Assembly: GCF_002099195.1 (NCBI RefSeq)
Contig: NZ_NBYX01000008.1
Location: 186,001-250,000, forward strand
Direction of reading: 5' to 3'
DNA: 64,000 bases
Source of the DNA: Burkholderia puraquae
Lineage (GTDB): Bacteria > Pseudomonadota > Gammaproteobacteria > Burkholderiales > Burkholderiaceae
Below are positions 57,880 through 64,000 of the stretch, one piece after another. Below the pieces are notes generated by a model. The model worked only from the letters and a program-made list of their open reading frames with translations, was not told the DNA's origin and did not search any database. The position numbers and the translations under genes were made by a program. Each line of letters opens with the position of its first letter. Within the stretch, counting starts at the first letter, position 1.

Positions 57880-59312
57880 GCACGGTGCCCGACTCTCCGG
57901 CCGCCCGCCCGGGCGGGCGATCGCCGGTTCGCGCGGCCACCCGGGTGGCCGTCGCGTTCGTCGCGGTCTGGCTGTTGGCCGCCGCGTACTGGAAAGCGAC
58001 CGACCATGTGCCGAGCGTCAAGGAGCTGTTCATGGCCGGCGTCGGCGTGCCGCTTTTGCTCGTCATTGCGGTAGCCAGTATCCGCAAGGGTTTCGCTCCG
58101 GCACCCGGCTCGGCACCGAAGCCCGGGCCGCAAGCTGCCGGCGCGCCAGCCGCAGCGACCGACAACGATCCGTCGCTCATGTGGACGATGGCGCTGCTGG
58201 ATGCAAGCCTGCGCCTGCCGGCGGGTATGCATGTCGAGGACGTGCTCGCGCTTGCCCGCGACGGTCAGGTCGTCGGGCTGCATCCGACGCTGCAGCGGCT
58301 TGACGGTACCAAGGTGTTCGCGGCTGCCGCCGCGTCGATCTGGCGCGACGACCCCAATGACGGCATGCTCGCGCTCGACGTCTTGCAGAGCGAAAACGAC
58401 GAGCAGCGCCGCGCGATGCTGCTGGCAGCCGAAGCGATCGACGAGCTGATGGAACGCCATGCCACTACCCCTGTCACGCCGCCCGGCGAAGCGTCGCGGG
58501 GCACGGTACTTCCATTCGCACTGCACCTTCTGCTGCCCGAGCGCTGGCGCGCCGATGCCCCGGCACTCGCGGCCTGGCTCGACCGGCACCTCGAGCGCGG
58601 TCACTGGCGGCCGGCCGTCGAGCCGGCACGGATCACTTTCGTTGCGCAACCGGTCGATGCATTCACAGCGCTCGATGCACTGAACGTCGAGCTTCATCGG
58701 ACACACGCGACGGCCCGGCATCTCGTGCTGGCGTGCGACTCGATGTTGAGCCAGCCGACGGTGAACGCGCTCGACCATGCCGGCCGGCTCTTTGCGCACA
58801 ACCGCCCCGACGGCCAGGTGCTCGGCGAAGGCGCGTGCGCGCTCCTGCTCGCGCTGCCGATGGCGGCGGGCACGCCGGACACGCCCCGGATTCATCGGCT
58901 CGCGACCGCCGAACAGCCCGCGTCGACCGGACAACCCGACGGCGATACGGTTGCCGGACTGCTTCGACAAGCGGTCGCTCGAATGACAGATGCCGAACCG
59001 GCCATGGCCGGCTGTGCACTCGTGAGCGACGCGGACCAGCGCAGCAGCCGTCGCGCGGAGATCGGCGATGCAGCCCAGCGCATGTGGCCCGACGACCCCG
59101 ACATCCGGTTGCGTTGCCGGCACCTGGGCATCGCGAACGGCGATGGCGGCGGCGCGCTGGCGCTCGGCCTGATCGCCGCGGCCGGCGCTCACGCAGTCGA
59201 CGCACAACGGCCGACACTGGCGGTTTCGATCAGCGACCCGCTGATGCGCGGCGCGGTCGTCGTCAGCCATCCCGTCGCGCCCGGAGCGAACGGCGGTTCG
59301 CCGCCCGCATAA
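57876..59312 (+). CDS. T6SS-linked membrane protein with ketosynthase-like C-terminus
   Basis: Protein of 478 residues, start overlapping the PAAR stop. Two membrane segments lie near residues 20-40 (ATRVAVAFVAVWLLAAAYWK) and 47-66 (LFMAGVGVPLLLVIAVASI). A large soluble part follows. Its second half has elements of the thiolase/beta-ketoacyl synthase fold: TARHLVLACDSMLSQPTVN, then GQVLGEGACALLLALP, and later LALGLIAAAGAHAV. The active-site Cys context is not convincing, so it is probably non-catalytic. Similar genes accompany PAAR/vgrG genes in Burkholderia, but the function is unknown to me. It converges with tssF. Confidence 0.7.
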   Translation: MSTVPDSPAARPGGRSPVRAATRVAVAFVAVWLLAAAYWKATDHVPSVKELFMAGVGVPLLLVIAVASIRKGFAPAPGSAPKPGPQAAGAPAAATDNDPSLMWTMALLDASLRLPAGMHVEDVLALARDGQVVGLHPTLQRLDGTKVFAAAAASIWRDDPNDGMLALDVLQSENDEQRRAMLLAAEAIDELMERHATTPVTPPGEASRGTVLPFALHLLLPERWRADAPALAAWLDRHLERGHWRPAVEPARITFVAQPVDAFTALDALNVELHRTHATARHLVLACDSMLSQPTVNALDHAGRLFAHNRPDGQVLGEGACALLLALPMAAGTPDTPRIHRLATAEQPASTGQPDGDTVAGLLRQAVARMTDAEPAMAGCALVSDADQRSSRRAEIGDAAQRMWPDDPDIRLRCRHLGIANGDGGGALALGLIAAAGAHAVDAQRPTLAVSISDPLMRGAVVVSHPVAPGANGGSPPA

Positions 59313-59366
59313 GGGCAGTCGGCTTTCGTCATGCGTGGCGGTACCGGCGACGGCACGCCGGTAGGC

Positions 59367-61229
59367 TCAAGTCAGGAATCCATTGCCGGCGCAGCGCGGG
59401 CAACGCAACAACACGTCGCCGGTGCGGCTGGAAAAGACGATCAGCTGGGTGAAACTGCTGGTCGTCACGTGCAGGCGCAGCAGCCTGTCCATGACCTGCG
59501 CAAATGCATGAATGCCGGTGCCCGTGCCGACGAACGCCTCTTCGTCGACAGTCAGGTGAAGCTCGATCCCGCGGACGATGCCCGCGAAGTTTCGCTCGGT
59601 CACCCACGCCGTCACCGCCTTCTGCGTCAGTTTCACCACGCCGTCGATCAGCCGGACCGACGGGGCCGACCGTTGCAGATCGTGCAGCGCAAGCAAGTCC
59701 CGAACAGTGGCCGCGCCGCCCGTCAGCGACACGGCATTGAGCGACAGTTGCGAAATCAGCCGCCACTGCGCACCGCGTTCGTGCCGGGGATACAGCGGGC
59801 GGGTCGGCCGGTGCAGCAACGCAACCCGTCGCGCAAGGCTGCCGCCCTCCATCATCAGGTCGCCCATCGGCGAACCATGGCCTAGCCGCTCGGGCAGATC
59901 TCCATTGCTGCACGTGAGCCGGATGTCGAGCGCCGCCGGCGGCGGCCGGCGCGCGAAATCGCCGCTCACGAACGTCAGCGTCACGTCCTCGCCGGGACGG
60001 CCCGGCGTCGCCCCGCGATCGAGGCCGGCTTGCCAGTAGAGTGCCGCCGCCCCCGCATGCCGCCCATGGCGCAGCGAGTGCAACGGATCGACGGCCACGG
60101 CCTGGTTGCCTTGCGGCGACGCTTCCACCTGCGCAACCGAATCGACCGAATAGATCGTGCACGCATGGGCGCTCTGTTCGTCGGCCTCCAGCGCGTATGC
60201 GTCGGCAGCGTCCGACGTGCTCGATCGCTCACCCAGTTTGCCCACCGCCTCGAACAGGTTGACGACCGGCGTGCAGCCAAGCACCAGGTGACTCGCGTCG
60301 AGCACCGCCAGCGCCTGCGCGGCCGCGGATTCGGCCGGCATGTCCTTCAACACGATGTGCATGCTGAACTGCCTGCCGCCCAGCCGGCCGGCCTGGCGCA
60401 GATCGCAGTCGAAGAAGCCGAATTTTTCCGGGTACGCAAAAAACTCCGTCAGCAGCAGGTAGGCCGGGGCCGCCGACTCGGGATACGGGACGAGACTGTC
60501 TGCGCGATCCATGCCTGCCGCGGCGCAAGGCGTACCGTCGAGTTCGATCCACCGGCCACCGTGCTCCGGCTCGACATAAGCGCGCAGCGCCTTCATCGAC
60601 AGCGCGTCGCGAAGCATCGCGGTGAAGACAGGCGTGCCCTGCGTATAGAGCCGGACCGAACCCACATTCAGCTCGGCAATCGACAGGTGGGCGGATTGAA
60701 TCGCAAACGTCATCGAGATCAGCGCCGTCGCACCGGCAGGCAGGCGCAACGTGAGCGGCACGTCGGCGATGGAGTGGAACTGTGCTGCCGTCAGTTGCAG
60801 CGGCGAAAGCGTGACATCATACGTAGTCCGGAACAATATCTTGGATCCGTGCAGCGGCCGGCTGTACAACTGCGTACCGCGCGGCACGGTAACGGCGGCC
60901 GACATCTGTGCCGCCCGGCCGCTGTCCATCTCGAAGTGCGCGATCGAACATGACGGAAATGCACGCAGGTAGTGCGGGTACAGCGTCTCGAGCAATGCCT
61001 CGGTAAACTGCGGGTAGTCGTCATCGATGCTGCGGGCCGTACGTGCCGCCATTAACGCAAACGACTCGACCAGACGTTCGACGTGAAGGTCCATGCTGCC
61101 GCTGTCCATCCCGCCGGTCAGCGACAGCCGGCTTGCGATCTTCGGATAGTGCGCGGCGAATTCACGCACGTACTGCCGCAGGAAGGTGAGTTCCCGTTCG
61201 TAATAGGACAGCAGGTCTTCCGGACTCAT
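59367..61229 (-). CDS. tssF: Type VI secretion baseplate subunit TssF
   Basis: Baseplate wedge protein of 620 residues, the typical TssF/VasA/ImpG length. The N-terminus is diagnostic (LLSYYERELTFLRQYVREFA), followed by SRLSLTGG, DDDYPQFTEALLETLYPHYL and the VPRGTQLYS region. The C-terminus ends with HAFAQVMDRLLRLHVTTSSF and GDVLLRCPRCAGNGFLT. In complete systems tssF lies between tssE and tssG; here neither is present. It is either a satellite copy serving a remote T6SS or the leftover of a lost cluster. The reading frame is intact. The start was chosen to match the family N-terminus. Confidence 0.93.
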   Translation of the reverse strand: MSPEDLLSYYERELTFLRQYVREFAAHYPKIASRLSLTGGMDSGSMDLHVERLVESFALMAARTARSIDDDYPQFTEALLETLYPHYLRAFPSCSIAHFEMDSGRAAQMSAAVTVPRGTQLYSRPLHGSKILFRTTYDVTLSPLQLTAAQFHSIADVPLTLRLPAGATALISMTFAIQSAHLSIAELNVGSVRLYTQGTPVFTAMLRDALSMKALRAYVEPEHGGRWIELDGTPCAAAGMDRADSLVPYPESAAPAYLLLTEFFAYPEKFGFFDCDLRQAGRLGGRQFSMHIVLKDMPAESAAAQALAVLDASHLVLGCTPVVNLFEAVGKLGERSSTSDAADAYALEADEQSAHACTIYSVDSVAQVEASPQGNQAVAVDPLHSLRHGRHAGAAALYWQAGLDRGATPGRPGEDVTLTFVSGDFARRPPPAALDIRLTCSNGDLPERLGHGSPMGDLMMEGGSLARRVALLHRPTRPLYPRHERGAQWRLISQLSLNAVSLTGGAATVRDLLALHDLQRSAPSVRLIDGVVKLTQKAVTAWVTERNFAGIVRGIELHLTVDEEAFVGTGTGIHAFAQVMDRLLRLHVTTSSFTQLIVFSSRTGDVLLRCPRCAGNGFLT

Positions 61230-61557
61230 ACGTCGTCGTTCTCCGTCGGCAATGCCCTGAAGCAGACGAGATCTGCGAGACGCTGCGGACGCGGGCCCGG
61301 CCGGTGCCGACGCGCATCGAACGCAGCATTGCGTCTGCCCTGCAGCCCCTTGCGCGCCACCGGAAACCTCCGGGTGCCGGTGCAGGACACGCGCGAGACA
61401 TTGAAACGCGATGCGAAAGCACGCCGGCCAACGCGGCGTGAACAGCGTCACCATGAACGTGCAATCATGTCCGCAACCGGTTCATTTGGCAACGCAGTGC
61501 CCGCGCAGCAAGCACCCCGTGCGAGCGCCACACGTCACGCCCCACCAGCAAAAACAA
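61230..61557. other. Gene-free interval upstream of tssF
   Basis: No coding frame that I trust on either strand and no trace of tssE. Composition is host-like. It ends at the terminator of the DoxX gene. Confidence 0.45.
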
Positions 61558-61586
61558 AGCCCGGCGCACTCTCCATGCGCCGGGCT
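61558..61586 (-). terminator. Rho-independent terminator of the DoxX gene
   Basis: Perfect 11-bp stem (AGCCCGGCGCA paired with TGCGCCGGGCT) and 7-base loop. On the minus strand it is followed by TTGTTTTTG. It lies 31 bp past the DoxX stop. Confidence 0.88.
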
Positions 61587-61616
61587 CCTGAACCGGAACG
61601 GTAACTCCGCCCCGCC

Positions 61617-62030
61617 TTACTTCCGGTCGAGCGAATACCGCCCCGGCCCGATCAGTGCGAGCAACAGCAACCCGCCGATGATGCTCACGTTCTTGTAGAA
61701 GTTGATCATCGCCATGTATTGCTCCATCCCCTGCAGCGTCCAGTAGCGATGGCCGATCAGCGCGGTCGCGAGCGTATAGGCAGCGAACACCAGTGCGAGC
61801 GGCCGCGTATAGAAGCCGATCGCAATCAGCAGGCCGCCGGCCAGCTCGACCGCCACCGCGATCGCGGCTGCCAGCTCGGGCGCCGGGTTCCCCGTCGACG
61901 CCATGTACGCGACCGTGCCCGAGAAGCCGCTCAGCTTCTGCCAGCCGAACAGCACGAACAGGATCATCAGCAGCACGCGAGCCGCCAGCAGCAGCTCGTC
62001 CTTCTTCGACTCCAGCGAAACGTAACGCAT
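61617..62030 (-). CDS. DoxX-family membrane protein
   Basis: Inner-membrane protein of 137 residues with four membrane helices, the DoxX/SURF4-like arrangement. LLMILFVLFGWQKLSGFSGT is helix 1 and its conserved loop; GNPAPELAAAIAVAVELAGG, FYTRPLALVFAAYTLATALI and YKNVSIIGGLLLLALIGPG follow. Members are linked to redox and thiol stress or act as quinol-related subunits; the exact role here is unknown. ATG 62030 is preferred with AAGGGTGA upstream. A strong terminator follows, so it is transcribed alone. Confidence 0.9.
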   Translation of the reverse strand: MRYVSLESKKDELLLAARVLLMILFVLFGWQKLSGFSGTVAYMASTGNPAPELAAAIAVAVELAGGLLIAIGFYTRPLALVFAAYTLATALIGHRYWTLQGMEQYMAMINFYKNVSIIGGLLLLALIGPGRYSLDRK

Positions 62031-62306
62031 AGCAATCACCCTTGAATTGACGGTTTGATGCGTCCGGTGCCGATACACGCCGAATCGGCGCGCCAGATCG
62101 GCAGCGAACCACTCCTCGCACGATCGGACAGCAAGCCGGCTGGCCCGCCGCCGAAGAATCCATCTGGTCGCACCGTTCCTGGTGCGCTCCGGATCGGTTC
62201 TGGCGAAGCACGGGTGCAGTCTACTGTCTCGCCAAGAATCATCAATCCGTCAAAACATGATTCGCTATCTCGTACAAGTGGACAATTGAAGACATCAACG
62301 CCGTGA

Positions 62307-62627
62307 TCAAACTCTGCGATGCTTGAATTCGGGATCGACATACAGGAGCTTGATCCCGCCGCGGCCGCCGAAGATCGGCTCCGACGGTGCGCCGGCCGCG
62401 CCGATGCCGACGATCCTGCCGCCGGCTTCCGCAACGAGCACCCGTTGGCCGCCGTCGCTCGACGCGAGCCTTTTGCGCCATTTCCTGCCGCGATCGTGTT
62501 CGTCGAGGACGGCACGCGCCTGCGCGGGTGCGAGATCACGACAGGTATGCCGCCAGACCATGACATGAAAATCGGCGATTGCCTGCGCATCGTCGAGGCT
62601 GGCGGATCTGATGGATATTGCGGACAT
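62307..62627 (-). pseudogene. C-terminally truncated GNAT acetyltransferase
   Basis: The 106-residue frame begins like a normal GNAT N-acetyltransferase (IRSASLDDAQAIADFHVMVW, RVLVAEAGGRIVGIGAAG, IKLLYVDPEFKHRRV). It stops exactly where the acetyl-CoA loop R/Q-x-x-G-x-G/A and the last helices should follow. About 50-60 residues are missing, so the protein should not bind acetyl-CoA properly. The downstream 270 bp do not obviously contain the lost end. It is the last gene of the leftward ABC-transporter group, 101 bp after the ATPase gene. Confidence 0.6.
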
Positions 62628-62728
62628 CGAAGGCTCTCCCGCGCAGCTCGGCACGCGCGGACGCGGTGCATACGCCGGGGATTGTCGACGATCCGGCGGC
62701 GATGTCAGCACCCCGCCGGCATCACGGG

Positions 62729-63478
62729 TCAGCGCGCCACGGCTTCCGTATTCCGGATGCTGCCGAGGAACCGCGTCAGCTCCACCGTCTGCGGCCGCTC
62801 GAAGATGTCTTCCGCCGTGCCGCTCTCCCACACCCGTCCCTGGTGCATGAATACGATCCTGTCGCTCACCGCACGCGCGAAGTTCATCTCGTGCGTGACC
62901 ATGATCAGCGTCATGTCCTCGCGCGCGAGCTGCTCGACGACGCCCAGCACCTCGCCGACGAGCTCGGGATCGAGCGCCGACGTGATTTCGTCGCACAGCA
63001 GCACGCTCGGCTTCATCGCGAGCGCACGCGCGATGGCAACACGCTGCTGCTGGCCGCCCGACAGCTGTTCCGGAAACGCGTCGAACCTGTCGCCGAGGCC
63101 GACACGCTCGAGCATCAGTTCCGCGATCGCACGCGCCTGCTGGCGATGCACGTTCTTCACGACGGACTGCGCGAGCATCACGTTTTGCCCGGCGCTCAGA
63201 TGCGGAAACAGGTTGTATTGCTGGAACACCATCCCGACCTTGAGCCGCAGCGCACGCAGGTTCGCATGCCGTGCATCGACGCGTTCGCCGTCGATCGAGA
63301 TCGTGCCGGCGTCGATGCTCTCGAGCCCGTTGAGCGTGCGCAGCAGCGTACTTTTGCCCGAGCCGCTGCGGCCGATGATCGATACGACCTGCCCGCGCTC
63401 GACGGAGAAATCGATGCCCTTGAGCACATGATGGGTGCCGAAGTTCTTTTCGAGACCACGGGTTTCAACGAGCGGCAT
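62729..63478 (-). CDS. Polar amino-acid ABC transporter ATP-binding protein
   Basis: ATPase of the GlnQ/HisP type, 249 residues, powering import of a polar amino acid or related compound. Walker A is GRSGSGKST at about 36-44, the Q-loop VFQQYNLFPHL, the signature LSGGQQQRVAIARALA, Walker B VLLCDEITSALDP and H-loop THE. Family-typical HLSAGQNVMLA and MVTHEMNFARAVSDRI are present. Its start overlaps the permease stop by 14 bp. The cognate binding protein must lie beyond the right edge, if it is linked. Confidence 0.95.
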   Translation of the reverse strand: MPLVETRGLEKNFGTHHVLKGIDFSVERGQVVSIIGRSGSGKSTLLRTLNGLESIDAGTISIDGERVDARHANLRALRLKVGMVFQQYNLFPHLSAGQNVMLAQSVVKNVHRQQARAIAELMLERVGLGDRFDAFPEQLSGGQQQRVAIARALAMKPSVLLCDEITSALDPELVGEVLGVVEQLAREDMTLIMVTHEMNFARAVSDRIVFMHQGRVWESGTAEDIFERPQTVELTRFLGSIRNTEAVAR

Positions 63479-64000
63479 GCCATCTCCTTTGCAACGTGCG
63501 CGCGTAACGGGTAAGCGGATAACAGAGTGCGAAATAGATCAGCGCGACGAGCCCGTACACGACGAACGGCCGGAACGTCGCGTTCGAGATCGCGATGCCG
63601 GCCTTCGTCAGCTCGGTGAAGCCGATGATCGACACCAGCGCCGTATCCTTCACGGCCTGCACGCCGAAGCCGACGGTCGGCGCGACGGCGATGCGCGCCG
63701 CCTGCGGCAGGATCACGTGACGCAACTGCTCGACGTAGCTCATCGCCAGGCTCGCCGACGCCTCCCACTGCCCTTTCGGCACGGCCTCGACGCAGCCGCG
63801 CCAGATTTCGGCGAGATACGCACTGGTGAAGAATGTGAGGCCCGCGGTGGCCGCGACCCACGGAGGCACGTCGACCCCGACGAGCGGCAGGCCGAAGAAC
63901 ACGATGAACAGCTGCATCAGCAGCGGCGTGCCCTGGAACACCTCGATATAGAGCTTCGCGCAGCCGCGCAGCACGGCCGAATTCGATACGCGCATCACGA
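63465..64000 (-). CDS. Polar amino-acid ABC transporter permease, 5' end outside window
   Basis: HisM/GlnP-type inner-membrane permease, partial: the frame is open to the window edge. The visible 178 residues hold the family N-loop IEVFQGTPLLMQLFIVFFGL, the YLAEIWRGCVEAVPKGQWEA segment, and the EAA loop SLAMSYVEQLRHVILPQAAR. The C-terminus is YPLTRYARTLQRRWHAAR. It works with the ATPase encoded immediately downstream and overlapping. Missing residues are the N-terminal membrane segment and any upstream partner. Confidence 0.93.
   Translation of the reverse strand, partial: VMRVSNSAVLRGCAKLYIEVFQGTPLLMQLFIVFFGLPLVGVDVPPWVAATAGLTFFTSAYLAEIWRGCVEAVPKGQWEASASLAMSYVEQLRHVILPQAARIAVAPTVGFGVQAVKDTALVSIIGFTELTKAGIAISNATFRPFVVYGLVALIYFALCYPLTRYARTLQRRWHAAR

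Noticed and set aside
1..64000. tRNA, rRNA, CRISPR arrays or a replication origin
   Set aside because: I looked for cloverleaf-like elements, regular spaced repeats and iterons by eye and found none.

Overview
The window is high-GC DNA (apart from a few AT-rich patches) with strong third-position G/C bias. Protein families point to a Burkholderia, most likely a Burkholderia cepacia complex species, and the gene content suggests a secondary chromosome. I worked by eye only; no database search was run. The window splits into four regions.

Region 1 (about 1-25 kb) looks like the low-oxygen-activated (lxa) type locus known from B. cenocepacia. It holds a sensor kinase and NarL-type regulator, an FNR-type regulator with all four cluster cysteines, a zinc alcohol dehydrogenase, two nitroreductase-family proteins, a c-type cytochrome, a LOG protein, a SulP transporter, BON, Hsp20, universal stress and two CBS proteins, an APH/P-loop kinase fusion, an ABC transporter, nicotinate phosphoribosyltransferase, a flavodoxin and a PhaZ depolymerase. 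Fourteen FNR/ANR-type palindromes (TTGAY-N4-RTCAA, a few with one or two mismatches) lie between genes here, and I found none to the right of 23.7 kb. At most of them a plausible -10 hexamer lies about 22 bp past the box, the class II activator geometry. Together this reads as one anaerobic-survival regulon: sensing, redox disposal, protein protection, storage-polymer use and NAD supply.

Region 2 (about 25-31 kb) is variable accessory DNA. It has a decayed small gene, a LOG-family gene, an internally deleted MFS gene, an H-NS protein, a retron and an AT-rich block with a small secreted protein. The retron is the main discovery. A 449-residue retron-type reverse transcriptase is preceded, 18 bp from its start, by a 154-nt non-coding segment. 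That segment is bounded by an 11-nt inverted repeat (a1/a2), has AGC right after a1, folds into three hairpins, and has a sigma-70-like promoter just upstream.

Region 3 (about 31-40 kb) holds ordinary metabolic genes: two LysR regulators, a SnoaL-like protein, a Tat-exported polysaccharide deacetylase, an ACS-type MFS transporter, a CHMI-like isomerase, two SDR proteins, a VOC protein and a LysR pseudogene. Two promoters 5.7 kb apart share a nearly identical operator.

Region 4 (about 40-61 kb) is a type VI secretion effector island with three vgrG genes, a VasX/BTH_I2691-like effector with a DUF4123 adaptor and a membrane neighbour, a VgrG carrying a C-terminal HExxH metalloprotease-like domain followed by two paralogous exported proteins, an unrecognised effector candidate with a membrane-anchored partner, a PAAR protein, a membrane protein with a ketosynthase-like tail, and a lone tssF. 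No other core T6SS genes are present. The right edge holds a DoxX protein, a truncated GNAT and a polar amino-acid ABC transporter that runs off the window.
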